Shown in pieces: positions 22,804-33,124 of a stretch of DNA of 64,000 nt. This DNA is from Amylostereum areolatum (lineage: Eukaryota; Basidiomycota; Agaricomycetes; Russulales; Stereaceae), in contig SAXG01000023.1 in assembly GCA_012932865.1 (NCBI GenBank), positions 667,814-731,813 on the forward strand, in the 5' to 3' direction. A program made the position numbers and the translations under genes. The notes under the pieces are model-generated. The model saw only the letters and a program-made list of their open reading frames with translations, had not been told where the DNA came from and made no database searches. Each line of letters opens with the position of its first letter. Position 1 is the stretch's first letter.

Positions 22804-23513
22804 GTGTGCAACTGTCCACAATACGACTATGGCTACACAATGGCCAGTTAATGCTGAGCGAGGGGATGCGAAACGCCCTGGCTAGTAAGTAGTAAGTGAT
22901 ATATACTCTCTGAACTTCGCTCTTCAACGGTGCCGGTAGATCTTTAGTCTCCTAAAGCAGACGTCGACGGAGTCAACCCTCGTACCTCACGTATTGCATT
23001 CGTTCGTACTAAAAGTGTCATCCGAGCGTCGAATCCTATCCGCAGACTTCTGACTCCTGCATGCAAACACACCATCGCATTGCATTACACCTCACCATCC
23101 ATCCTCCCTCAACACTGAAAAGGATAAAAGATCAACGTAAATCGAATAAAAGTCCATATATGCCACAAAAAATAGTTCTCAGTAGCAGTCCATCATCGCA
23201 CGCCAACTACCGCGCGGCGCGAAAAAGATAGGATCATAATCGGTGGGGGAGGGTGGATGGGAGCTTCGGAGTGATGGAGGAGGAAAGGGGAAGAAAGACA
23301 CCCATAAAAACGACGCACAGATGAGGGGGGGAGAAGGGCAAAGGAAAGAACGTGCGAGTAAGTACTAAAAAAGCGACCGTATGCTATTGCTAATTGCTAT
23401 CGTCCCAGGAGATACACAGAGACCATTGCCATCGTCATTGTCGGCGTCGACCCTTAAAAATCAACACCTCGAGTCCGTGAGTCCGTCCCCGTCCGTCCGT
23501 GGATAGGCCGCGT
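22804..23513. other. Intergenic region containing one copy of a 39-bp dispersed repeat
   Basis: No gene is supported here. The repeat at 22946-22984 recurs at 61149-61187 and is listed separately. The rest is the 3' flank of the chitin deacetylase on the minus strand. Confidence 0.4.
22946..22984 (+). repeat. 39-bp dispersed repeat, copy 1
   Basis: This 39-bp sequence, beginning AGTCTCCTAAAGCAGACGTC, matches 61149-61187 in 38 of 39 positions in the same orientation, 38 kb away. Both copies lie in intergenic DNA. It is probably a fragment of a mobile element, but its full extent is unknown. Confidence 0.7.
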
Positions 23514-26012
23514 TCATGCGAGCACGTGGAAGAACCCGAACGCGACGCCCACGAGGCCGACCGCGGCGCTCCAGAACACGCCCACAGGCAGGTTGCTCAG
23601 CGCGCCGTCGCCGTTGAACGGCTGGAAGGATGCCGCCGAGGACGTCGATGCGGCGGCCTCACCGCCAGTGCCACCGCCCGTCAGGTTGGCGCCATTAGGC
23701 TATATAGCATCGTCGATAAATCAGCGTCGCGCGCGATGGGGAGGAGGTGAAAAAGGGGAACGTACGCCGACGGGTCGGGAGTCGTCCGTGAACGAGCACG
23801 AGTCGTCAGTGCACAGGCACTTCCCGCCGATCGGGTCCCAGAAGGGCGTGGAGCAGTTGGCGGGGACTGGGGAGAAGAGGGAATGAGGATGTGGTTGAGA
23901 CGAAGAGGACATGCGGTGCGGACTTACGGCGGACACGGGGTTGCGCTCCGGGAGCGGGGGATTGTTCAGGGTTTGGGTTGTCGACGGTGGGCAGGCTCAC
24001 GGGACAGCCGTACTGAAAAGGACCGGAAAGAGGGTTAGGATGGACTAGCACAGGTAGGTCGAGTAGGTGAGAGAGCACATACACATGTGTCGAAAGGCGA
24101 GTCGGAGAAGGCGCAGTGCTGGGCGAGACCGGCCTCGTTCGCGGGCATGCCGTTGCAGATCTTGTCCGAGACCTGGGGCGTGGAGCACTTGAGCGCGTTG
24201 GACGAGTCGAGCTGCGAGACGGGCTTGGGGTCCATAACCCAATCGAGGAGCTGGCCAGTGGACACAATCCAGACTAAACGACACGGGCGCATCAGAAAAA
24301 GCACCTCGTGCGCACGATTGAAAGATCGACCATACCATTGGGTTGCTGCTGTGCCCAGTCGAGGAACGCGTTGATCATGTTGATGGTGCTGTTGGTGACG
24401 GTAGAACCAGGGACACTCCTCTGAAGGCGAACGTTAGGATACAAATAGAGCGCCACAAAGCGAGAGGGCTCGTACCGAGACGTGGATAGGGTGGGTGTAG
24501 AGACCGATGGGTTGCCTGTTGCCGTTGTAGTGAGCCGTGAAGGTGTTCTTCATGTACTCGAGGGTCGCGGAGTCATTGACGGTGGTCTGGCCGTTAGCAT
24601 TGTCCAACCAAGGGTCCATAAGATGGGGTCCGTTGACGCCGCCGTTGTCGAAGAAAGCGTACATGGGTACCTCCCAGAAACCGGGAAGTTTCGGCTCGCC
24701 CTTGCACGCGTTCGGGATATCGAGACAGTTGTTCGCGAGACCGTTGTCGAGCGTGTAGGGCCAGAAAGCATCGGTGTTCGGGTCCGTGACCGGGACGGCG
24801 GCGGTAAGAGACGAGTCGTAGGTGAATTTGGCGGCGGCGAGATGCTTGAAGTTGTCGACGGAGATGTTGAGGAAAGGCGCACGGAAACCGCGGATTTCGG
24901 TGAAGGGGATGCCGGCGAGCGCGTTCAGCGCAATCAAGTTTCCGTCAATTTCGTTGTCAGGAGGAGAGCCGACATGGGTCATACTGGATGAGAGAAATCG
25001 TTAGGAGGAGATGAAGGAACCGGGTATGAATGAAAACGTATATGAAGTGGTCATATACGCAAGGCCTCAATGAGCGTAGTCGCTCGGATGCATGCAGGAA
25101 GGCATGGACCGGTATGAGCAGACAGTACACGCCGCATACATGCACCACCGTGCAGGCGAACAAGGATGGAAAGACTCACGTATGGTCGGCGATCTCGTTT
25201 CCGGCGACATACCAGTCCGTGACGAGGGTGTAGTTGGTGTAATTAAGTGATGTGTAGTAAGTCATTTTGACGGGGCATCCGTTGGGGTTTTTGCGTTGAG
25301 CGAGGAACTGGTTGACGGCATCGAGGGTATAGGTTTGGACGGCATCGTCGGCGGTGAAGACGACGAATTGGGGAACGTCGGACTGGGGGTAACAAAATCA
25401 GACATCAGCACAAGCGTTGAAGGGAAGGATCAGATGGGGTGGAGTTCCGTCCATGCGTGGCCCGTGACTGGGCTGGGTGACGGGTGGACATTGACTCAGC
25501 ACCGACCGCAGGGGCAAAGGCGGCGCTTTGTCTCCAATCGATCTGACGTCTTTGCAGACGGGCGAGAGGGGGACTGCACGGTGTGGCGCCCGAGCGAAGT
25601 GCAGGTTCAAGACGCCCGACGGGCGTCACCTCCACCACCAGTTCCGACGCTTCGCAAGGCCACGCGAACGAGATCAAAACGCTCCCGCACATCGCGCACC
25701 ACGCCGTTACGGCGGGAATGCATACGTCGCCCCCGCCGTTGCTCTCTCTGCCACCCTATCGCCGACAAAAACCTTTGTGCGGTCGCGAGAGCGCGGTACC
25801 AGTCCGATTGTCGAAGAAAGAGCACTTACACCGTTGAGGCCACCTGGAGGACTGGTGGTAGCGCAGTTGCATGAAGGAAGCTTGCATTTGGATGCGTCGC
25901 AGGAGTAGCCGGCGGCGGCTGTACTGCTGGTGGGGCCGTCGATTGTGCCTTCGTCCTGGGCGAGGACGAGCGCGGGGACAAGGGCTGCTGCGAGAACAGC
26001 GAGCTTTAACAT
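23514..26012 (-). CDS. Chitin deacetylase-like (CE4 polysaccharide deacetylase), probable GPI anchor
   Basis: Secreted, cell-wall-associated polysaccharide deacetylase of 513 aa. Exons (high to low): 26012-25830, 25382-25180, 24983-24476, 24420-24336, 24273-24083, 24012-23928, 23866-23766, 23699-23514. A signal peptide (MLKLAVLAAALVPALVLAQ) is followed by a short Cys-containing segment and the deacetylase domain. The first catalytic motif reads FTADDAVQ (Asp-Asp as in the TFDD motif), the second is HTMTHVGSPPDNEI, with the two His of the H-x3-H metal site, and RGFRAPFL matches motif 3. The C-terminus has several Cys pairs, then an Ala/Ser/Gly-rich linker and a hydrophobic end (VGVFWSAAVGLVGVAFGFFHVLA) typical of a GPI-anchor signal. 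The likely role is conversion of chitin to chitosan in the wall. The first intron (25383-25829) is long for this locus at 447 nt. Confidence 0.92.
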
Positions 26013-27595
26013 GGCTCCTGAGGGAAGGGGGGGAAAGCGAGGGCGGGAGAGAGGAAGGGGGGAGAAAGAGAGCGTTGTAGCTGAGAGGAAGAGAGGAGGA
26101 AGGAAAGTGAGGCCAAGGCAGGAGGAAAAGTGGAGACGCTGGGTGGTCAACAAACGACAACCGGCCTCCCCCGGCCGTCCTGTAGCATGTGCTCCCCCTG
26201 ACCTCCTCCTTGCCTTCCACCACCATCTCCCTTGCCTCACCATCCTTCACATCTCGCGGCCTTTCCGAGCCCGCCCACAGGCTGCGTCTAGATTACCGCG
26301 ATTTGTCCTGTGTCATCGTGCAGCCATTCAAATCGCCACCAAGTGATCCACGCGGCGATCCAGACCGAAAGGGAATGTTCGAGAGACGCCACGACGATAT
26401 CGAGCTCAAGGTCATCCGGACTCCAGAGCCGCAGAGCAACATCATAGCAGAAACGCGGCCGACATCGTGGTGAGAAGAAAGAGATCCGTATTTTGGGACG
26501 CTGGCTGCGGCTGTCCAACGTACTTACTCCGTCGGACAGGCTTTTGCCGTGCTCATTGCCTCTTTCTTCTCCGTTTGATCCGTTTTTACATGATGAACGG
26601 CACCGGAGAGTAATAAGAAGCCAGGAAAGCCAACGAGCTCGACGGATCGTCGTCATACTCGACGCTCTGGGGCATTGTGCTCCCATGCCTGTCGAGCTTC
26701 CGCGGACTGTCACCGACCAAGTTTCCCACGCTCATCCATGAAAACTGCGCGGCGAGCCGCCCACGCTTTTTCCTCTCAACGCACCTCAAGTCAAATTACA
26801 GACCGTCCTCACCTCTTCCACGAGTGGTCTGTGCCAATGCAGGGCGGAAAGCGACCGGATGTCTTAGTGCTCGGCGCATTGTTATGGTGCGCCACGCTCG
26901 CTTCGAGCGTCGTCTGGGAGGGGGCAGGGCCGGAAGTTCGTACAGTACACACCGCTACGTCGTCGTTTTCGTCTGTTTGAGCTGGTAGTTGATGCAATCG
27001 CCATATTATTCTCATTCCATTCTGTGTATGAACAAGCTCGCTGCAGAACCGAAAGGCGTCGATTGAGACCAGCACGGAAGAACATGCGCTGCTGGTGGGT
27101 TGACCGGAGACTTGCCGTGTCGATTCTTTCATAACCTCTGCAATCTCAATCTCCTTCTCCTCTATAACTCAAGCACTCATGCAAGCTTCAAGCTCCAAGA
27201 TGGTCTCGATGGTGGCGATAACTTCTCCTACACATACGCAAATTTCAACCAAAATCTGCCCCACCACCCCTAGTTGTCCTTCCATCAAGATCACTTCCTT
27301 CTCCTTCCTGTACAAGCCCACCACTTTCCATCCACGTCCATGCGTCCATGTGCATTTATGTTGCCGAAGGTGCTCCGAGCGAAGACCTAAAACATTCTCT
27401 CTGTACTCCCCGCTCCTCCCGCTGACACCTCTTGCGTCGCTCGTGACGTCACCTCACCCCGATCCCCCAGACTCGAAGAGCACATATAAACCTCCCTCAT
27501 TTTTGGGTACCCCTCTTCATTCGCCGACACTCGCCCGACAACCACGTCCACGTCCAACACCCAACCACGTCTACCACAAGACCTAACAACCAGTC
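26013..27595. promoter_or_regulatory. Divergent intergenic region; TATA box of the small protein gene
   Basis: About 1.6 kb between divergent genes. A TATA motif (TATAAA, 27485-27490) lies 106 bp before the ATG at 27596. Several short open frames exist on the minus strand around 26.3-27.1 kb, but none gives a recognisable or well-spliced protein. Confidence 0.45.
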
Positions 27596-28061
27596 ATGTC
27601 CGGATCCATGATGTCCAAAGTCGGCAACCCTCAGGTCTACAACGACGGCGACCAAAGGTACGCAGCCTTATAGCCCTCATGTCAACTAGCTTTCATCGTC
27701 TGACAAGGTCGACACTTTCCCCTTTCCAGGCCCAGCCACGCCGACGTCGACGCCGCGCGCCAACAACCCGCCTACGAAGCCGGCCAGCGCCATTCCCACC
27801 AGGACACCGACGCGAAGTACGCCTCCTCCCTCTTTCTTCCCTCCCCCGACCGCCTCCTGATAACAACACAGAGATGAACGCACCATCGCCAACCGCCTCG
27901 CCGCCGCGGAGAAGAAAGATCACGAGCCAGAACCTTCCAACACCGTCACCGACCCGCTCGCGCCCGCACGGTCGCACGGGAACGAGCCCTCGCGTGGGGC
28001 GAAGATCGATGCGGAGATACAGCGCGAGGAGGAGGAGCTGTTGGGCAAGAAGAACGCGTAG
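27596..28061 (+). CDS. Small conserved hydrophilic basidiomycete protein
   Basis: Soluble, strongly charged protein of 112 aa of unknown function. Exons: 27596-27657, 27730-27816, 27872-28061, all phases closed. It contains no cysteine or hydrophobic segment. The C-terminal core ARSHGNEPSRGAKIDAE followed by an EEEELLGKK stretch resembles a small protein seen widely in basidiomycetes, as far as I can recall; it looks intrinsically disordered. The TATA box, short 5' leader and clean introns argue for a real, probably well expressed gene. Confidence 0.78.
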
Positions 28062-28332
28062 GCTGTGTGCGTTTGGTCCGCATAGATATGTGGTTGGAAG
28101 TATTGCGTCGGTTTGTACGATACTGTTTTCTGTGTGGCTGGCTATAGATGGACATGAAGCATCGCTCGTTCTTCGGTTTTGAAGTCGCCGTTCGACCTGC
28201 GGGCGGGCTTTGCAGCTGAGCTTTCGAACGTGTATGTCTATTCGCCCGGCGCCTCACTCGGATTTCCATTGCTGACGCCCTGCTGCACAGGTGCTTGTAT
28301 TCCTGTCATCTGATTCCCTTCATCTGTAGAGA

Positions 28333-28570
28333 TAGCATAGCGGAGACTCCGTTGGCCATCTGACCGACGCCGACGCTACGTCCACGGTATGCTCAAGGTA
28401 GCAGAACCTACCCTTGACACTCAATCCTCATATTTTCAGCGCACGCTACTTCAGAGTATCGAGTCGAAAAGCTTCATCGCGGTCGAAGCGGAGAACCGAA
28501 TGGACCAGGCCCGAACTCGAATAAAGGCCATCATGGCGACGCCTACTCTGGTGGGCGATGTTGAATAAAC
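28333..28570 (+). pseudogene. Decayed fragment of an MLKL-like helical-domain gene
   Basis: The sequence around 28441 translates to RTLLQSIESKSFIAVEAENR, matching the fourth exon of the gene at 21765 (RTLLQSIDVKANHVEVKVAR). It is preceded by an intron-like stretch with a donor after a recognisable ADATST remnant and an acceptor at 28440. The earlier exons are missing, and the frame ends at a stop near 28567. This is a relic, not a gene. Confidence 0.6.
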
Positions 28571-28975
28571 ACTGCTGCCGAGTGCATAACAACCATATAC
28601 GCACTCCAGGGACGCGTCGTGTATCGCTTTTGAAAAAGACTGCAGTTGTATAACTGCAACAGGTGAGAATCCCTCGCATCGATTTCGATTTATTTCGATT
28701 CATTTCGATCCTTCTCCATCCGCGTACATTCACAACCACTCTACACTCTATCTCCCGGTCATAGCGACACAAGCACGCCATCTCTGACTATTTCTTTCCA
28801 TGTGTCTCCGCGGATTCTATTTAATCAGACCGAGTGGTTTGGGGGTGTCGTCGATAAGCGAAGGGGACTTTGGAGAAATCCTCCTCTCTCTCTCTCTCTC
28901 TCCGTTTCGTCACCACTCTTCCCTTTGTCTCCTATCCTCCTCGTCGCTCCATCTTTCCCGGAAACCCGACCCCAA

Positions 28976-29752
28976 ATGCCCAACTGCAATTGTCCCAAAT
29001 GCGAAGGCGGCAAAAACGTCTCGCAAAGTACATACGCCCGCCACGCGCCCAACCGCATTTCGGAGGAGTTCCGCGAGTTCTTGAGACGCGCTGGGAATGA
29101 GAAGCGACGACGTCTTGAGCCGGTTGGAGAGGAAGATAACAGGGGGAGGAAGAGAAGGAGGGTTCCAAGGGAGGAAGATACAGCGGCGGGATCCTCGGTA
29201 AGTTTCTGCCAAGTACTGCCTTTGCATCTGCGCTATACATATCCTAAATGCCACGGTTTATCCCAGTCTGGAAAGGTCGAATGCGTTCTTGCTGCCGCTC
29301 CAAATCCTGCTTTGAATGAACGCGACGGGCCACGCATCAATGACCCGAATAACCCAGACACCCATGCCGATGGCCCCACCTCTCTGGATCCTTCGACGCA
29401 GAGACTAACAGCGGACGATGCGCCTTCGCTACTTGAAGACACCTCCCTCCCCGCCCCACGTCAGTCCACCCTAGACAAAGACGCGCTCGCACTTGTTGCT
29501 CGCGAAAACCCTAGGCATCCTCCGAGCGAACTCCCCGATCTTAGCGACCCCGACGTCCTCCTCTCTCTGAGGGTGTACACGACCTTACTAGAAAACTCCG
29601 CGGAGAACAGATACACGCGCGTCCGAGCAGGAATCCTGCGTCGCTACCCAGATTCCGAAATGCTCTCTCACGAACAGGTCAAGGAGCGGGTTGCGGAGCT
29701 TGGCGGGGTGTCGTCGAGGACGCTGAAACACATCGTCGAGGCAATCAGATGA
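28976..29752 (+). CDS. Transposon-associated zinc-knuckle-like protein
   Basis: Predicted protein of 235 aa from exons 28976-29197 and 29267-29752. The N-terminus has a compact Cys pattern, MPNCNCPKCEGGKNVSQST, followed by a His (YARH), like the zinc-knuckle starts of proteins that accompany basidiomycete DNA transposons of the Plavaka/KDZ kind. The C-terminal part (DPDVLLSLRVYTTL.., RYTRVRAGILRRYP, LSHEQVKERVAELGGV) fits the conserved block of the same accessory proteins as I remember them. A basic patch (RGRKRRRVPR) could be a nuclear signal. The 69-nt intron is a multiple of three with no stop, so an unspliced form is also readable. No transposase follows, so it is probably an orphan. A small MITE lies 70 bp downstream. 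Confidence 0.5.
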   Translation: MPNCNCPKCEGGKNVSQSTYARHAPNRISEEFREFLRRAGNEKRRRLEPVGEEDNRGRKRRRVPREEDTAAGSSVSFCQVLPLHLRYTYPKCHGLSQSGKVECVLAAAPNPALNERDGPRINDPNNPDTHADGPTSLDPSTQRLTADDAPSLLEDTSLPAPRQSTLDKDALALVARENPRHPPSELPDLSDPDVLLSLRVYTTLLENSAENRYTRVRAGILRRYPDSEMLSHEQVKERVAELGGVSSRTLKHIVEAIR

Positions 29753-29823
29753 TGTGGCGACTGGTGAGGATGAGATACACGATGTTCATCATGATGGCGA
29801 ACATCGTGTACGACGTTAGGACT

Positions 29824-29940
29824 TAGTCTCGTAACCAGCCTGCCTACTAAAAACATGAAAGTAAACAATCTGCCGTAGGCAGTCTGGAGAGCAGATTGTT
29901 TACTTTCTTGTTTTTTAGTAGGCAGACGGTTACCGGTCTA
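29824..29940. mobile_element. 117-bp MITE-like foldback element with 50-bp inverted repeats
   Basis: The first 50 bp (beginning TAGTCTCGTAACC) and the reverse complement of the last 50 bp (beginning TAGACCGGTAACC) match at roughly 45 positions, leaving only a 17-bp loop. The element is flanked by the 9-bp direct repeat GTTAGGACT at 29815-29823 and 29941-29949, a target-site duplication. Long terminal inverted repeats with a 9-bp duplication suggest a Mutator-like origin; 8-bp duplications would point to hAT. Confidence 0.85.
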
Positions 29941-30271
29941 GTTAGGACTCCCGGTAGAGGTTTTGGACGCATGTACCTGGAAGTACACATGCCAATATTC
30001 CTTTGCGCTCGATAACGCCCATCCCCTTCAGACCTTTCCTCATGACAGCACCCACGAATGAGAGAAATTATAACTACTATTTGCCAGTCGAATATTGCAA
30101 GGTGTATGGACGTGTCGGAACGTGCCGCGGCGCAACGCGCCCACATCATCCCAACTCGCCTGTCTGACACCACGGCCTGTCTCTCACCCCTCTCTCACCC
30201 TCTCTCACCCCTCCACCTATCACTTATTCTTTGCCTCGCTATCACTTACTCTCGGCCTCACATCAGCCTCA

Positions 30272-31523
30272 ATGACCTCACATCTCCCAAACGAGCTCCT
30301 CGTTCAGATCATAAAAGATGCGTCGTCCCAAGCTGACCTCCTCCGTTTGCGCTCGACCGACAGAAAGTTCCGGGATCTGGCGTCACCACACGCGTTTCGC
30401 GTTCTGCACGTCGGGTACACGCCCAAGAGTGCGAAAGGGCTGGAGAGTCTGCTCGACAGTCAGGCGGTCGCGGAATATGTCGAGGTGATATCGTTCGAGG
30501 ACACGGATGAGGACATGACAAAGTTCGTGCACGGTGAATACACTTATTCTGCACATCCCTGGTGCCCTCGGTTGACGGGAAGGTGCAGAGCCCAATAGCG
30601 ACGACGAGGCCATGTTCTCTGCGTACGCCAACGCGCTCTCTGCGCTCCATCGCCTTCCGAACCTCAAGTCGCTTTCCTTCGCGTTCTTCGCGACAGATCC
30701 CGAGGATGAGTGGGAAACGGGCCCCGGGCCAGCCTACTTGCAGTTCCAGCGGACAGTCTTCCAAGCGCTCTCACGTAGCCCTCAACCCCACCCATCTCTC
30801 AAGTCCTTCAAGGTCGAGGGCATACTTCCGTACATCCACGCAGCCTTCACCGATCCTGCTTTTGCTACTTTCATCGGGTCGCTACACCATCTTCGGTGGT
30901 CCGTGCTCGAGGATGGCAACGAAGGAAGCTATTTCCACCGCCCGTTCCAGGATGATTGGGCGACCATCTCTACGCGCGTTCTGCGGCCCGCCGTCTCACT
31001 GCGCTCGCTCTCGCTCACAGCGGGCGACATCACGGGCGGAATGCCATACATCAACCTCCACTCCGTTCACTGTCCGCACCTCGAGTCTCTCTCCTTGACG
31101 AACGTGCAATTCGCCGCCGACACGGAAGCATTCATCGTGCAGCACAAGGGTACGCTCACCGAGCTCGAGCTCGACCGGTGCGCGATCGATTACGGTTACG
31201 CGCGGATGAGGGGGATTCCTGGTAGGTCCTGGGCAGACGTCTGGGACAGGTTTTCGAGGGAACTTGGGAAGCTCAGGGAGCTCAAAGTTCGGTTTGAGGA
31301 GGACGATTTCGATGATTCGGACAGGGAGGACCCGCAAATACGGTACATCATGTTCAATGATATTGGGCAGGGGTACGCTCCGCTGGACTGTACCTTGGAT
31401 GGCGACGACCGTGATATAATCAGTGATAGGCCGGCTTTGAAGGCCTTGGAGGACCTGGTTCGAGCGAGGGCTGAGGGCAAGGCGGGGGACGATCATGGCG
31501 TAGGAAAACTTGGAGACAAGTGA
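30272..31523 (+). CDS. F-box protein with degenerate leucine-rich region
   Basis: Predicted SCF ubiquitin-ligase substrate receptor of 398 aa. Exons: 30272-30533 and 30589-31523 (intron 55 nt). The N-terminus MTSHLPNELLVQIIKDASSQ...LLRLRSTDRKFRDLASP is a clear F-box. The rest has irregular leucine-rich segments (LRSLSLTAGDI, LESLSLTNVQF, LTELELDRCAI) as in the many basidiomycete F-box proteins. The C-terminus is acidic. The substrate is unknown. Confidence in the start is good because the F-box begins immediately after it. Confidence 0.88.
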
Positions 31524-31603
31524 TTGTGAGGTCTTGATACTTTTACTCGGCATTGTACTTACGGGCCTCACCATTTCGCAGTACATGTTTGATACTTTGA
31601 TCT

Positions 31604-31960
31604 CTACTCGTAAGCGATTTGCGCCCCGAACGCTGAAGCGCCGAACCAATGCACACTATCACTCCATCTGAGCGTTGCGTCTGCGCTGGGGATGAGGTTG
31701 AAGAACGTCGCGAGCTGAATGTCATCGGAATTGGGGCGCAACCCTCCAACGGCCCATTGACTTTTGTCTTCTGTCTGGCTACGAGAAACTAATGATAGCA
31801 GCAGACTCGAATGAGAGAAGCCAACAATATCGCAAGGTGAACGATATCGGAATGTGCGTCGGCCGACAATCTTCCACTGCAAGCTCAAGGCCTCAGGTTT
31901 CAACGTCTTTGTGATCTCCCCGTGTTCTATATGTTCGGAATTATCCTCAGGCTGCAACAC
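31604..31960 (-). CDS. Hypothetical protein fragment (low confidence)
   Basis: A 118-codon open frame on the minus strand with Trp/Phe-rich composition and segments WKIVGRRTFRYRSP, LLLSLVSRS and WFGASAFGAQIAYE. It looks more like real protein than the surrounding shadow frames but has no clear start context or partner exons, and I cannot name its family. It could be the 3' exon of a gene or a relic; it lies next to other decayed sequences. Confidence 0.3.
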   Translation of the reverse strand: MLQPEDNSEHIEHGEITKTLKPEALSLQWKIVGRRTFRYRSPCDIVGFSHSSLLLSLVSRSQTEDKSQWAVGGLRPNSDDIQLATFFNLIPSADATLRWSDSVHWFGASAFGAQIAYE

Positions 31961-32219
31961 CCTGACTCTCCTGGGATGTCTACCGCTTTTCTGTGAAGAG
32001 AATCCAGAATTCTACGCCAATGCTGTGCCAGCGAGCTTCTGACGCCCTCAAGTGTAGGACACTGCCAACGATTCTACCATGGCTAGGACTGTGGTATGCG
32101 GAATAGCCTCCCTTCCGCTCTGCCCCTCTGCTCTTGGATGGGTTTCGCCCTCTCACCTCTTCCACCTAGTCCAAGCACCCGACCCATCGACAATGCTTTC
32201 TCGCCGTCGCCTCCAGCTG

Positions 32220-32545
32220 AACATCCGCAAACCCTCGAACATGATCGACTTCCTGAAGTCGCTTTGTCCGTTCGCGCAAGCACAGCGACAAGCTGGGAGA
32301 ATTCGTGCACCGCTTGGGCGAGGCCGATGCTGCTTTCACGGCAAGTCGAACGCCTTCAGGACTGCTCTGTGGCTAATGCTGACCTTTCAACTTTTCCAGT
32401 GTACGTTGCTCCAGGGCATCGAGTTGAATACAAGCATCATCGCGGTCACAGTGACGAACATCGAGGATCGAATGGACCAGGATCTCTACAAGACAGAAGG
32501 CTTGATTGCAGTGCAGACGGTAAGTGATAAGTTTGAATCGCTGTT
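32220..32545 (+). pseudogene. Second decayed fragment of an MLKL-like helical-domain gene
   Basis: In scattered frames this region encodes KHSDKLGEFVHRLGEADAAFT followed, after an intron-like break, by CTLLQGIELNTSIIAVTVTN and IEDRMDQDLYKTEG. These match consecutive exons 3 and 4 of the gene at 21765. The upstream part is out of frame and the junction donor is GC instead of GT, so it is a relic. Confidence 0.6.
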
Positions 32546-32719
32546 GACTAAAGTATGTATCAATGAAGTAAATCTCTTCCCCAGGAACGAATTGCGCATC
32601 GCCTTTTTTTTTTGACCGCAACAAAGACCCTCTGAAACGCCCGCCAGAGGCTAGATCCACCCTGGGCGGTCGGACCCGGGCAAACCAGAGGTCTGAAATG
32701 GTCGTCTGGCCCCGGGTTT

Positions 32720-32772
32720 ACGAACACTGGTACCACGGGCGCATACTATGCGCCCGTGGTACCAGTGTTCGT
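32720..32772. repeat. Perfect 26-bp inverted repeat with a 1-nt spacer
   Basis: Positions 32720-32745 and 32747-32772 are exact reverse complements, separated by a single C. The left arm starts ACGAACACTGGTACCACGGG. No similarity extends beyond the arms. Such a perfect hairpin is unusual in unselected DNA. Confidence 0.9.
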
Positions 32773-33124
32773 GTTGCCACATCCACTCGCATTTTACCCT
32801 TAAAAATACCCCCCAAGGGAAGGTAGTATGATATAATGGTACTGTGCAAGTATCAGAGGATAGGATGCGCTGGTGCTTGCACGCTTTCTCTTGAAAGACC
32901 CAGATGAAGCCAAATCACGGGATTTCACTCATGTTTCTCACTTTGCGCTCCATCCGCTCCCAGCATCGGCACAAAAAAATCGGATCATGAAGAAGATCAT
33001 TTTATATGATTTATGAAGAAGAAACGAGGAGGAACGGTGAGGAACTTGTAGAGCCATTCTCAAAAAACGAACACTGGTCGCGTGATTAGTAGTAATACCC
33101 AGTCCCCGCCTCGCTCACTTCGCC
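32773..33124. other. Intergenic region, no gene seen
   Basis: AT-richer spacer before the broken gluconokinase gene. I see no coding or repeat feature. Confidence 0.4.

Noticed and set aside
26288..27132. Minus-strand open frames between the deacetylase and the small protein gene
   Set aside because: No conserved motif, no convincing splice pattern; kept as intergenic.
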